Source: Heliocidaris tuberculata (taxonomy: Eukaryota > Echinodermata > Echinoidea > Camarodonta > Echinometridae). Taken from it: a stretch of DNA of 64,000 nucleotides. Within the stretch, counting starts at the first letter, position 1. Each line of letters begins with the position of its first letter. The stretch covers positions 6,731,925 to 6,795,924 of the forward strand of contig CM046850.1 in NCBI GenBank assembly GCA_025618425.1, read 5' to 3'. Below the pieces are notes generated by a model. It made no database searches. It was not told the origin of the DNA and was given only the letters and a program-made list of their open reading frames with translations. Position numbers and translations under genes: made by a program. Positions 10,196 through 25,100 of the stretch are shown here, piece by piece.

Positions 10196-13100
10196 GTGAG
10201 TTCATTGTCCATAATATTATTTGTTTATTTTCTTTGTATTTAAAGGCTAAGTCCACACTAATATCAAGTTGATTTGAATTAAAAGAGTAAAATTAAACAA
10301 GCATAACAGTGAAAATTGTATTGAAATCGGATGTAAAATAAGAAAGTTTTGAAATTTTGTGTTATTTCTTGAAACAGTGATAAGCATAACAAGGGTGGTA
10401 AGCAAATGAGTGAACCGATGATGTCACACACTCACTTTTCCTTATGTATTCTATTATATGAAATATATATTTCAATTTTTTTGCTGTAAAACGTGGTTTG
10501 ACTCATTATGGAACATGTAAAATCATCATTATTGTAACTTATTTTGATACAAGGGAGAAATTCTTTATTATCACATCCATAAAACTTGAAATATTTGGAG
10601 TTTCATGTAATAGAATACATGTACATGTACGGAAAAGTGAGTGTGTGACATCATCGGTTCACTCATTTGCATACCACCCATGTTATGCATATCACTGTTT
10701 CATGAAATACATGTAATGCAAAACTTCAATATGCCGTAACTTTCCTATTTTACATCCGATTTCAGTGAAATTTTCACTGTTATGCTTGTTTAATTTTACT
10801 CTATTTATTCAAATCAACTTGATATTAGTGTGGACTTGGCCTTTAAGACAGGGTAACAGTAATCAGAAGTTTTATGTTGGTGTTTATATTATAGTATTAT
10901 ACCTAGAAGCATGTACATGTACATGTACAAGTACACATGTAGGACTGGGATGTCATTGCTATGAGTTCATAGTCCATTTCATTAGTTATTTGTAAATATC
11001 GTTATGTACATGTATGTATTTAAAGTTGAAGTGCAACCTGGTATTAAGTTGATTTGAATAAAAGCAGAAAATGAGGGAACCAGATTAGTCAAAGTTTGAG
11101 CAAATCCTTTAAGAAATATTTAGTTATAATCAATCATACACAGATCACTCTGTGTCGTATGTATACATGTATGTATCTTGCGAGCTCCTCTCCTATTTGC
11201 TCTCTACATAAAATTTTGTGGATTGTCATTTTCTCAGTTAGTGATAAAGGAACGATTTGTTTCGTATAGATCTATATGTTGTGTGTAAAAACATAAATGT
11301 ATGTATTTGCAACAATAAATATCTAGGGTGCAAATGCTAAATACATTGTTGTGTATGTTATTTTTTTTTAGTACAGGGCAAATGGGAGAGGACCTCGCAA
11401 GATACGTCACATGTATGTAAAATGGGATTAAATGGGCCTACATGCATGCCTCTTCACACTGCTGTGTGAGTCCGAAAAGCAGCTACATGTAATTCCCAGA
11501 AATATCAGACATACATGTACAAAAAATAAAGGGTTAAACATTTTCAGGTGTCTACAATTATTTAATGGATACCTTCACATTTAGCCATCTGAGCATTTAC
11601 TATTTTCAGCAGGCTGGGAAAACAGTAAAACAACCCCCCCCCCCCCCCCCCTCACTTGTCTCGTCTGTCATCACCATCATTTGCTGTCTTTGTACATGTA
11701 TGGTCTCCGTGGAAATTGTTGCTATTGGCAACAAGTCAATGTGAGACTACATAATGGGAAGTGGGAATGTAAGAGAGAAGAAATAAAGAAAATACATGTA
11801 GAAAGAATGATGCAAATGGGCATGAAGAGTAGATTGCGTTCCCTGCGGCATTGTGAATAATAATTACTCAGGGTGAAATATTTATTTGTGCTGGTATGGT
11901 AGAATGTATTTTACATGTATGTATGTACACCGTCTGGTATACGTGTAATGTACCATCCTATTTTATGGATTCCTGAGCAAACTGATTATGTTCCAGTGAT
12001 AAGTAATTTTAAGTAAAGTATAGCACATGATCAAATTGATTATATAATTACAGTACATGTATACATGTATGTACATGAGCAAATTTATTATATTACAGTG
12101 ATATGTAAAAATATACATGAGAAACTTGATAATATTACAGTGATACTGTATGTAAAAGTATACATGTATATAATACATGAGAAATTTGATTATATTACCA
12201 GTGATACATATCAGATGAGCAAATTGGTTATATTACAGTGATATGTAACAGTATATGAACATGAGCAAATTGATTATATTACAGTAATATGTAAAAGTAT
12301 ATACATGAGAAACTTGATTATATTACAGTGATAGGTAAAAGTATGTATACATGAGAAGTTTGATTATATTACAGTGATATGTAAAAGTATATACATGAGA
12401 AACTTGATTATATTACAGTGATATGTAAAAGTATGTATACATGAGAAGTTTGATTATAGTAACAGTGATACATGTGTAACACTATTAATACATGGTTGGG
12501 AGTGCGTTAGTGCGATCTCGATAAAAACCTGCGTGTTGCTGGATCGCACTAAAGCACGAACTCACAACCATGTATTAATAGTTTTATAAAACGGGTCTAC
12601 AATCTTAGTGTTTTCTTACAATCTTAGTGTTTGATCCAGATTAGCCGTGCGTTAGTCCCCTCGCCGTGCGTTAGTACTTTTTTTTTGCACGATCATGTGT
12701 TACTTGACCAATCAGGATGGCTACATTCTTGAACCCGTTTTATAATAGATTATATTGCAGTGATGTGTAACAGTACATTGTACATGTGAACATGAGCAAA
12801 TTAAGGTGATGTGTAAACAGTGACCATGAGCAAATTGATTACACTACATGTACATGATCATTTCAGTGTACATGTATGTAGTACATGTAGATCTATGAAA
12901 ATGTGTGTGCAAATCATGTGATAATGCAGGGCTCCACACTAATTTTTATGTACATGTACATTGTAGGGGGGTCTGTTACGTCCGTATAAATTGACTTTGA
13001 AAGGTCTGTATGCATAAGCCCCAAAATGATGAAAATTTTGGGGTCCAGACGAAGGTTTTGGGTGCCCATTTGTCCCTAATTCCTGTCAGTGTTGTGCCCT

Positions 13101-16100
13101 GGTTAAAGACAGTTAATGACTGACTTATATTATAAACAGGTAAAATCAATCAGTGCACTTTGAACAGATACATGTATACATATTTTTTGTGGTCACATGT
13201 ACAGGTGTATGCTCATAAAAATGTAGGTTGTTTACAAGCATTTTTTTCAAAATTGTGTTGAATTTGTAGGGAGAAGAAAATTAGCTGAAACAGAAATTGT
13301 AACTATTTGAGCAACTAGATGTTTTAATTTGTGATCATGTCAATGTTGTATATGTACATTTTGTGAATTCCTCTATACATGTATTGTACACAAAAAAGTT
13401 CTACAGTGACATGTACATGTACATGTAGGCTCTACATGTATACATGTATGTACATGTACATGAATCCCAGTGAAGAAAAATATAATCCTAGGCCCTGTTA
13501 GGTGCTTTTTGGAAACAACTGTTCCGTAGCGTATCATGCCGACCCGTGCCGCGCCAAAGTGTACCGTGCAAGGGCGGTTAGAAAGCGAGCGTTCAGGCAC
13601 TTAATATTGGGAAGCGTACCACGGACTCCGTGCACGGAGGTACATGTACGTATTCGGTACATGTACATGTATGCTTCGTGCTCGAATCCGGGGGATGATA
13701 CATTAGTCATTACGTAGCAACCGGTGTCGAAGTTGAGGAATTTAGGGCACTCGTTGAATTACCACTTCTGGTACTGTCCGGTTTGCGTTCAGGACCTTGT
13801 CGAGGCACTGTATGGTTTCCTTTGGCAAGCTCTGGACCAGAGGCCCTCTTAAGAGACCTGTTACCAGTTGGTCAGTTTAAGAAGTCCCCTTTCATACTCG
13901 CAGGTTAGTGTGAAGAGGCCAATTTTATGCACATTTATGTACATGTGCAATGAACCTACATACGTGTACATGTACTTGTACATGTAATTATTGTGAATAG
14001 GCCTCCTGAAGGGAATCTTATAAATCAGTGTGAAAGGAACTCTTTAGGACCCATAGCACAGTGGGAAAAGGCACATGTACTGTACATGTATTATTCAGTG
14101 TGAAGAATCCTTCTTATGAGACTTGTTACTGATCAGTTTAAAAAGCCCCCTTTCGGACTCACACAACAGTGTGAAGAGGACCAATTAATCCCATTTTACA
14201 GGCACATACAGTGTACTAGTGTAGATTTCCTTTGATGCAATAAGGTGTTAGTAAATTATGTAAGTGTGTTCAATACATGTACCATTGCCATCAAAATTGT
14301 CAGTAAATGTCACGCTGTTGGCAAGCTTGACTACATCTACATGTACATGTAGTAATTCATTGTACATGTATCTACTGTCAGCATTGAAAAAAATAAGCGG
14401 GGGCTAAAGGCGATTAGCCCCCGAAATCTTGAAAAAGCCACCGTAAATGAAAAAAGAGCCACGGTCAAATAATATTTCTGCCCATGGGTTGTAGTGTATT
14501 TAAATCTCTGAACACAATAAGTAGCCCTCGCAAAGGACATTGTAGATTTTTACACTGAGCGTTTTCTGTACATGTATATTGAACCGGTAGTCGTAGAATA
14601 CAAGTGTAGCCATCTACATGTATATAAATGTACATATGTTTTCTTGAGCATTGTAGATTGGAATACTCCATGTAATACTGTGCACATGCATTATATTGTC
14701 TACATGTACATGTACCTGTCTGAGCATATTTTTTTGGCCGTTGATGAAAATTTGCTCTGTTCATGAAACCGGCAAATGCATGGAGGGATGATGTTTGGCT
14801 CTGCCGCAATCCGGGTTTCTCCTGAGCAAAGTCCTACGGCTTAGTTTGCAAGCTTTGGGTATTAAGGAAGGGATTCCATTCTCTGATGATCAGTCACACA
14901 TTTTACATAAATCTCTGTCTAGCTCTCTGGACAGTCAAAGCTTCCCGGGGTGGAACATACATTTGTATTTACATGTATTCTTGTATTCTTTGGCATTTAT
15001 TTATTGATTGATTTCCCTGTCACCTTCTTTCTCTTCCTTCTTGAATTTAAAACACTTAATTTGTACTCCTGTTGGAGAGGGGAAATCTAATAATGATCAT
15101 TTTTCTTTGTTAGTTGTGTACATGTAGACCTATATATTAAAGGTACTTCAGCCCTTTTGCAGACTTACACAAAATTCCAAGACACATTGCATAAGTTTAT
15201 TAGACATCCTGTAGATACGGCATATGAAGTTTCAAGGTAACAAGTTCTATAATCCTTTGTAAGAAATGAAAATCTGCTTTTGACGCAGAGGGAGCTATTC
15301 AGAAATCAACGCAAGTACATGTACTAGGAACGGTCAAAAAATGATTTATTTTTTTTTTAATTATATGATTTTTTTTTTAGTCAAAAATATAAAGTGTTAC
15401 CAAAATTGTTGTTTTTAATTGAAAGCAAATTATAATCCTTTTCACACCCGCACAAGTTTTCCAAAAATCGCATACTCACACAACTTCAAAATTTAGGGCA
15501 AAAGGGATGAAGTACCTTTATGCTTAAAATTTTTTTTTTCCACCATCATTTCTGCTCAATTTTGACAACCCTAAGCATGTGTGAGCTGACATTGTTTTCA
15601 AATTTACATGTACGAATCATCTCATTTGACCTGCTACATGTAAATGTACAATTTGATTTCGATGTAACCTTTTTTTTCCCATAGATGATAGATCCCAGAC
15701 TCTGTCATCGTGGTCTGGTTGATCAGTCACCGTACCTTGGATCACAAGGGAAAGGGTTCAAATCCATGCCTCAGGACTTTTGTCCTTCAGCAAGACATTA
15801 ATTTATATTTGCCTCCCTCAACCCTTGTTGAGTAATTGGGTACTGGTAGGAAGAAATTCTTTGAATGCTCCATCGCCTTATCCAGGGAGCAATGCATACA
15901 TGTATATATATATCAAAAATAGAAGTTCTGCTCGGAGATGAAATGTAAATCACAAACAATAAATGAAGACACTGACACTCTGTAAACAAGTTAAAATATA
16001 TATGTAGAGGTGTTGTGGTCTAGTGGATAAGTCCCTGGCCTGTGAACCACAAGGTAGGGGGTTCAAATCCCTGGCCCAGCACTAGTGTCTTTTGGCAAGA

Positions 16101-19100
16101 CATTAATCTACATTTGCCACACTCGACCCAGGTGAGGTAAATGGGTACCTGGCAGGAATTAATTCCTTGAAATGCTAGAGCGCCTTACATGTAAGTGCAG
16201 CCATGCTAAAGCCAGGGTAATACATGTAATTGTGGAGCGCCAGGAGTGTCAAGTTTGTCAGACATGTGCGCTATACAAGAAGCCATAATTATTATTACCA
16301 TTATTATGTATACAGTATGTGCCTGAATAGGTAACTAGGTACATTGTATGGCATGTGTTATTATCATCGTTATTGACGACAATTCTTTGTTTTCATATTG
16401 AACAGACATCTCCGCACAACGACACTTCACATTTCCAGTCCATCACGGCTGCGTTTGGATTTCCTCCCAAAGGGCAAATGGTATGATTGATTAAAAAAAA
16501 ATTTTTTTTTGGTCTCCTAGTTTCCTGTTTCTAGTTTTCACTCATTTTTGTTGTTATTGTTGTTGTTTGTTGTTCTTTTTTACACTTCAGGAACTTTCAC
16601 CTATACTAAATTAAATCCTGGCCCAGAATATACAGTACTGGTATATTATTTGTCACCTCTCTTTTGTTTAAAAATAAATTTAAAGACACCCCCCCCCCCC
16701 CCCCCCCCAGTAATTAATTGTTAGTGTCTTGCAATTTATCAGCCAGAGTCAAAGACACTAGATGAAAAGTTTTGTGGGGCTTTCCAACACTATTAATCTT
16801 TAACCCTTTCAGGACAGGAATCATTAAAGGGCTGAATTGATCACATTTTGTTCTTCAAATTGGCAACAATACTATTTTGGTTCTTATAAGGTGTAATGTC
16901 TTTGAAAACAACATACATGGTTGGTAATTTTGTCGAAAAGTTGAAAAATTTTGCCGATTTTTATTTTAAAAAACAATGATTTTGAACCTCTCAATGTGTT
17001 GCCAATTTAAGGATTTGAAAGTTTCTTCTTGTTTTTTAAATTCTTGCCATCAAATGCAATTAGGTCATGCAACAAAAATGGACATAGTGTGTACAGAAAA
17101 TTTTGCTCTTTCTACTCATGCATCTGGTATATCTTTTAGAGCTCTAAATCAAAAGTTATTGAACCAAATTACAAGATGTGGTCAATTGTCTTAAATGGGT
17201 TAATGTACATCGTCTGCATTGTTTTTGTTTCTGTAACTTGTCATACAGGGTTTGTTAGTGGTGGCCAACCCAGAAGATGGGTGCCTGAAGGTAGACAAAC
17301 CTCCGATTCTTCCACCAAATGCTTCTGACATGTACTTTGCTCTCGTCAAGAGAGGAAACTGTGACTTTGATAAGAAGGTAAGATAGAGAGATTGTCTGCT
17401 GAGACTCCTGAGTCAGATTGATGGTATTAAAATCTGATGCAAAATGTTTATAAGTTTTATGTGCTGTTTTAGCAGCAAAAAGGAAATTGTAAAAAAAAAA
17501 AAAAAAAAAAAGTGTTTTATAGTCTCATGTTGTTCCCCTTGTATCAAAAGATGTTTGTAAGAGATCGTTTGGTATTTCATCAATGATTTCCGGTGAATTT
17601 TAGAGTAACTACATGTATCTGTAAGAAACGCTACATGTAGATGTAGTAGATCATGGCAACATACTGCCCTATGGTACGACCTTTCCATCCCAATGGCTCC
17701 CCATACAACAATCTCTGGGTTTCTGTTTTTAAGGGCTTATCAAAACTGCACATTGCCTTAATAATGCCCTTCTGACTCTCAACAGAAGAATTAACCCTTT
17801 CAGGACAGGAATTATTGAAGGGCAAAATTGATCGCATTTTGTTCTTTGGCAACAATATTTTTCTGTTAGTGCTACATGGTACTAATGTCTTTGAGAACAA
17901 CATACATGTACATGGTTGGGAACTTTCACGAACAGTTGAAAAAATTGCCAGTTTTGATTTAAAAAACAGATTTGAACCTCTAAATGCGTTCCTTGCCAAT
18001 TTAAGAATTTTAAAGCTTTTTCTCCGTTTTAAAATTCCTAGCATCAAATGCAATATGGTCATGCAACAAAAATGAATACAGTATGTGCAGAAAGTTTTGC
18101 TCTTTCTACTCATCAGGGGATGTTTCATAAAGCTCTTCGTAAAGTTACGCATGACTTTACGAACGACTTGAATATGACAAGCCAAATGGGATGCTCACTC
18201 TTTTTTAACTGCATCAACTAAAGTTGAACTGTACAGATGTAGATTAACATTCTTATTATAACAAACATTTTTAATGCAAAGTATATTTTTTGCCATAATT
18301 TAGTTGAGGTTATGGGAAATACAGTCACACTTTGTTAAAACATCAGGAAAAACTTTGGGCATCCTATCTGGCACTTCATATTCAAGTCATGCGTAACTTT
18401 ACAAACAGCTTTATGAAACACCCCCCTGGTATATTTGTTAGGGCTCTGAATCAAAAGTTATTGAGCCAAACCACAAAATGTGGTCAATTGTCTCGAAATG
18501 GTTAATCAAATGTTGCTCACCAACCTGGTCAGTGATGCAGCATATTCATCTGTTCCTTCTTAGCTATGAAAATAAACTACTCTCTCTTCTAAACCTTCTT
18601 TACCATGATATCAAACTGAGTTCGAACATTAAGCATAAAATCTGTTGTAAAAAAAAATCATGTTGGAAAGTAGTTCATTTTATTTTTCAAAGAGGATGCA
18701 TTATAAAATTGGCCTTGATCTACAAATTGCTTTCTTTGGGGGGGAAAAATTGTACTTGCTGTTTGGTTTCCTTTATATCATACATATAGTGCTTCCTCAC
18801 CTGTTTTCTTACATTCAATTCCATTGACCTATCATTTCGCATACCAGACAACCTGAGGAACATGAGTATTCTAATTTATGTACTGCTTTTCACCAAATGA
18901 GATAACCCACTCTGTTTAATTGGTTCAAAATGTACAGTACATGCTGTCATTGGAGATGATATTATGCTCATGTTTTTATACTTTGCGTGCAGGTTTTTAA
19001 CGCCCAGCAAGCAGGGTACGGGGGTGCCATTGTGTATAACAATGAAGGCAACATACTCACTACTATGAGTGGTAGTGTCTGTAAGTATATATGATGATTT

Positions 19101-22100
19101 ATTCCCGCAGAGATGAATAATACATAAGATGATTTTTATACTTTCGTACATGTATGGCCCATGGCCTCTTTCTGGAAGCATTTTGCAAAATTTCTATCAA
19201 ATTTCTATTGAATAAGCCAGTTCTTAACTACAATTTGCGCATTTGCAGATAAAGGTCATTTGTACATGTACCGAGTACAATTGACCTTTAAGCGCTGTCA
19301 TTTTGTATGGACCAGTATGATTCTACATGTTAAACAAGTAGCGTGTCCACCAAAACAAGTGCGTGTGCGCGAACAAATTGGGGTCATTTCAGGGTCATTA
19401 TTTTTTGTACCATTAACTAATTACGAACTGGTTTATTTGTATCAAATGGTTGCCATGGTCATGATGGTTGTATGCTGTAATAGGAGAAAAGATCAAAGCT
19501 TTTTCATGATTTTTCATGATTTGAGGATTCTGTTTTTCCTCTTCAATTCTCTTCTGTCAAATTAAGTGGCTGCTTTTTAAACAAAGGAAAATATTGATCC
19601 AGGATTATCTTGTGTTGTCCTAATTTTTTACCCACACCGATAAAATCAGCAGGGTTATGTAAAGGGTTCCGTATGTTTGTTTATTTGTTTGTGTACAAGA
19701 TAACTAGAGAATGGGTGAACGGATTTGCACCAAATTTTCAGGGATTGTTTGGATAGTGACAGGAAAGAATCGATTAGATTTTGGAGATGATTGGTTGATC
19801 CCTGCAAATTCTGTGTGACCTTCTAGTTTTGACGCTATAGTATAGTATATGTAAAGATCACCGTTTCGCACGTATAAGTACGAAGCGGTTTTAGCAGCCA
19901 TTGTACAATGCCTCAGTCGGACACAGGGGTCATGTTTTTTCGGTACATAAATTTCGAGTTAGGTAAAGCCATGTGTTAAGACAAAATCATCAGGGGTTAG
20001 TACACATAATGTAGATTTCAGTTTTGACCCCACAGTATAGTATTGCAACTACTCTGTAGCACCGCCAAAGCGTGGGTCTGCCGCCTTTGACGGCCCCTCT
20101 AGTTTCATTATGAAATTAGCTTTTTCCCTAGTGTGTGATTCCAAATGTTTTGAAAATTGAGATTTGCAAGTGATCGTTATCAGCCTAACAATACATGAAC
20201 TCTTGCAATCATTTTCAGGAAAAAGGGATTATTAAATATACCTTCAAAGGTTTCATTTTGACAACATTGTTTTGTAGGGGTTTTACTTTTGTGAATTTGG
20301 TGAATTGTTGTAGGGTCGCGATTCTAACAACACACAAAAATGAGCTGGCACTGCATTCACGAACATGTGTTATAAGTAGCCTGTCTTAAAGGGAGCCACC
20401 CTCGATATCCATGTACGTTCAATTTCATTTGCTTGCCCCTATTGCAAGGCCGTGCATAACAACAATCTCAGAGCAGCGAACGAAATTGCTGTCGAGGGTG
20501 GGGTAGTTTGTTAGTTGGGTTGTTCAGTTCGTCTTTCTTCGGTCGAATGCGTGCTGCATAGACACAATCATGCGTTTACCGAAGATGTACGGAGATTCCT
20601 GAACATTACCCGAGCCGGGCCAAGCTCCAAAACACCACGATTGGCTTTTTGCTCCCTTTAACTATTTGTTTGCCACATAAACACTCTTCTTGTGTGTAGA
20701 GTCTGTGTTTAATGACACTATGACACAGTAAGTGTTAATCATCTCGAAAACAACAACTGGCTGATACATGCATGCAACCTTCCAGGATGTGGTGAGGTAT
20801 AACTTAACTAAGAAAAAAAAATAAATTGGCAGCAAGAAAACAATATGGCAGTACTATACTACTATCAAAAGATAAACACTTCAGTTCAAGAACAGTGTAT
20901 AAATCGGAATCAAAGGTTATTCAAATTCTTCTCTCAAATATTATCTATATGTTTTTGTTTACCAACAATATATGTTTGCTGATCAAAGTATTTTTTATAT
21001 TACCAAATAGATTTGATTTATGCTTTACCCTCCTCTTCTGCAAGTACATGTACTGGTAGCTAGAAATTTAAGACTGAGGTTATTAAGTGAATAACAAATC
21101 TTGTAGCTCGATTGATAGTACTTAATTGAAGAGGTCTAAGGTCTCAGTCTTAGGATTATAGGGAGACGATAATAACTGCATACACTTACATACTGGAAAG
21201 GAGATACGTTTATTAACGCTTTCAGGACAGGAAATATTTAAGGGCTAAACTGATCACATTTTGTTGTTCAAATTGGCAACCGTAATATTTTCCTTTTAGT
21301 GCTACTGTACGTGGTCCTAATAAGGTGTAATGTCTTTGAGAACAATATGCATGGTTAGGAATTTTGTAGAAAAGTTGAAAAAATTGCCAATTTTGATTTT
21401 AAAAAATGAGTTTAATTGAACCTCTCAATGTGTTGCCAATGTAAGGATTTCAAACCATATTCTCGGTTTTAAAATTCATGGCATCAAACGCAATATGGTC
21501 ATGCAACAAAAATGGACATTGTGTGTGTAGAAATTATTGCTATTTCTACTCATGCATCTGGTATATTTTTTCGAGCTCTGAATCAAAAGTTATTGAGCTA
21601 AACCACAAAATGTGGTGAATTGTCTCGAAATGGTAACAGGTGCATTTGGTAAACCACTGTTGTTGATTATGCGAAGGAAAATTATAGTTTGACCAAAAAT
21701 GGGTAAACACTAAATTATATAATGACAATCTTGGTCAGTGTTATAGCTACGGTGGTCGGCGGTGGACGGGCCCGTCCAGCACGGGGGATTTCCGTCCACC
21801 ACTCCGGGTGAAAAACACTGCTTCCGACCGGCACTAATTTCACATAAGAAACTGCATTAAACGTAACTGTTTGTGAAGAAACGTGGTACTTACATTCATA
21901 TTTCCATTTTTAATCGTGTTTTATTTGCAATTTTACGAGAATCATGCTTTCAATTTGATAATAAATGATTATTTACTAAAGATTTGCCGAGTTTTATTGT
22001 CTTTTGTTACGCACTAAACTGTACTACGGTCCGTAATTTGCACGTACATACAGATATCATGTTTTACGTAGCGTATACCGGAAGCTGCTGTTCTGACAGC

Positions 22101-25100
22101 TGTACTGTCGCCATACCATCGATCTCTTTGGAACGACTTGTTGCTTGTCAAGTCAGTGAAATTTGAACCACCACTAAAAAGTTCCTAGCTATAACACTGA
22201 TCTTGGTTATAATAATAATAATGATTATAGCCGTTTCTTATATAGTGCCTTACCAATTACAATGTAACCGACCAAAGCACTTCAAGCATTATTACCCAGT
22301 CACTGGATTCAATTGCGATTCTGCACATTACAGTGCACATTCTCTACTCCTCTGGGGAGCGTTCCAGCCAGTCGCCTGTTTCCATGTGCGCACATGCTAA
22401 TCTAACCACAATGACGTTGGCATCCTGCAGGGTACCCATTTAACATCTGGGTGGAGGAGAGCAATGTAGATAAAAATGCCTTGCTCAAGGGCATTATACA
22501 GCATTATACAGCATACTGCATATGTATAACAAATGCATGTACACGTACGTATGGGAATGAGATACGTTTCATAATGTGCCCTAGGAAATCATTGCACAAC
22601 TGTTGTTGGTTATGCTATGGAAAATCATAGTTTGACTTGAAAAGGGTAAACAATAGATAAGCCAGATTGTAATTGGGTATTTCCAGAAATAAGGGTCCCA
22701 ATTTGTGACATTCTTGGTGTCCCACTTACATATGAAACACACAGGTTTTCGTTGCTCTGAGTGGAAGATGCCAAATCGTGGTGTAAGACTGCAAAGTGAT
22801 TCTGAGCATAACATTGCATTTTCACAGTTAGAATAGTACTCAATGCTTCTCCACTGTTTTTCTCTACCCAGAGCCACAAAAAACCATTGAGTTTCATATG
22901 TTGTAAGTGGGACACCAAGAATGTCACAAATTGGAACCTTTATTTCTGGAAATACTGTACCCATTTACAATCTGCGCAGGCAGATGAAGGTCATTTGTAC
23001 CAAGTAAAATTTACCTTTATATGCTTTCATTTTGTATGCACCAAAATGCGCACCCCAGTATTTCATGTGTTCAACAAATAGTGCATCTACCAAAACAAAT
23101 GTGCACACCTGTACAAATTGGGGTAATTTCAGGGTCATTTGCACCATGAATAAATTAGAAACTGGCTTATTGGTTTGTGATAAATTGTAGCAGGAAAAAT
23201 GAGGCAATATACTGACAAACTTTTAATAGTCATGGAAATATACATGTACCAAAATATTTTTTTAATGAGTCACCAGTCAAAATGGATAAGTGAAGATTAT
23301 ATGCCAACCGTATATTATGCTGTTTGGGATACATCTCGTCTACTCTTAGCTCTTAATTGATGGGTTTTCATGAATAGCATAACCTTCACTTTCCAAATTT
23401 GCTTCTGTATATCTGTATATATTTTATTGTGTGCCCAGCAGAATTGCATGAAGGGATGCATGGCGAGCAGATTGTACAGTTATTAAAGTTTTTATGTTTT
23501 TTTTATTACTACGTGTACACATGTACACATGTACTGTACATCTGCACCAGACGAAGTCGTCACATCGTCCAAACTGTTAATAATGATAGGTTATAACTTC
23601 TCTATAAATTATTTCTATATCCTTTCATTGCAAAACTAATTATTTGAAATTTTGACCACGGTTTTTGTTTGCAGCATTCTGCCAGACATAAATGTACCTG
23701 GTACAATGATTCGTTTTCCCTTACTCCTGAATATCACCTACTGGAAATTTTTTTTTTTTTAATTTAAAGCATATCTCATGTCAGATTACTTTTGTTTATT
23801 TCTATAATATCCATGCATTTCACAATGTCATCTATTCAATACTATTTGCTCTGTCTTATGTAATTTTCTTACATTATATATCTTTGTTAGGTGCCTTGAA
23901 CATCCCTTGGAATGGATATTAGAAAAAGTGTTGTTATTATCCTACATGTACATGTACCTGTTATTTTTTTTTTTTCTTTACTATCTCTAAAAAATTCTTC
24001 TCATTTGAATAATTATCTTTTTATTTTGCTATTCATAAATGATAAGTGTACATCTAATTTCATTTCCTTTTGATGCTTGAATTCTTGTTATTTTCTTACC
24101 ACTACCATAGATTCCAAGAGTGTCTTTATACCGTCAGTGTTTGTTGGGCTGGACAGCGGGGTAATTTTGCAAGGCATGAACTACTCCACAGGGTATGTAT
24201 TATCAAACACACAGTCATGTAGATGTCTGTACACCTTGTTGTGTCAGATGTAAGCCTTGTTCACTTATGTCGCGGTAAACCGCTGAGGCAAAATGAAATG
24301 ACATACCTATGTAAGGGGAATGCACTTCACATGCATCTTATGACACACAGATGCACAGTTACTGTATCCCCATGTGCCCTTCACTTACACATGAAGAAAA
24401 AAATCTGGGCCCCGTTGTATAAAACTTACCATTAACGATAACTTTGCCTCAATGGTAACTCCCATGGAAACCTTGATTTTGATTGGCTGTTGAGTGATGT
24501 TACTATCATGGTAGTTACCATTGATAGCAAAGTTACCATTAATGGTAAGTTTTATGCAGCGGGGCCCTGCTGTTTATCATTTCATGTGTGAATAAGCCTT
24601 AGGTGCTCAGTCTTTTTGTTGTAATAAGGAATGGGATGAAATTATTTGAGGTTTATTCCATTTTCTCTTGTTAATGAGCTATCTGTACTTCAGTGAAGCA
24701 AACAAAAGAAAAATTGAAAAATGCCAAGCAAAGACAGAAGTAAGGAGTAAGTTGTTGATTTGTGTCTAGAAGCACAGGTTTCGTGCCAAGGACCCTTGAA
24801 TGAAAAATTGATGTTTTTTTTTGTTGTTGTTTTTTTTGTTTTTTTGAAGGAAGCAAAGAGGGAGGGAAAGAAGTAAGAAGGAACTACATTTAAGCAAGCA
24901 AAGACAGAAATAAGGAGTTTTTGTTTAATTTGTTTCAGAATTCAATAGAAAGTCATTCTGGAAGCCCAGGGAAGTGCCTTTGTGCCTAGAACCCATGATT
25001 AAATGACTGATCCTTAAAGATAAGGTTGAGTTCTTGGAAAGGTGATAGAATATTTGTGAGCTTTCTCATTCTCTTTATGTCAGTTTGGAAGAATATCATA

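Larger units (their letters stand above)
11041..15700. other. Intron 1, left half: repeats, no gene
   Basis: Holds a second fold-back (inverted words GTATCTTGCGAGCTCCTCTC near 11175 and GAGGACCTCGCAAGATAC near 11391), a C tract near 11634, the minisatellite at 11965-12845, many TACATGTA palindromes, and unassigned sequence. I see nothing coding between 12850 and 15700. Confidence 0.5.
19081..24110. other. Intron 4: repeats, no gene
   Basis: Contains two copies of a repeat with GATAAAGGTCATTTGTAC...TTTCAGGGTCATT words (19230-19440 and 22970-23175; a third at about 30830-31185), a MITE at 20386-20661, MITE family 1 copy d at 21213-21634, a hAT-type MITE at 21736-22199, a repeat at 22208-22400 whose relative is at 34745-34862, and an inverted repeat at 22665-22974. 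Nothing coding is visible. Confidence 0.55.

Noticed and set aside
11965..12477. CRISPR-like array
   Set aside because: Units are contiguous and drifting, without constant spacers; this is a eukaryotic minisatellite.
16006..16090. tRNA gene
   Set aside because: Box A and B are present, but no proper cloverleaf ends, and a SINE body follows with a second copy upstream.
17631..18185. 184-codon minus-strand ORF
   Set aside because: It crosses a TTAA MITE and the MITE nested in it; its pieces recur in other MITE copies with broken frames.
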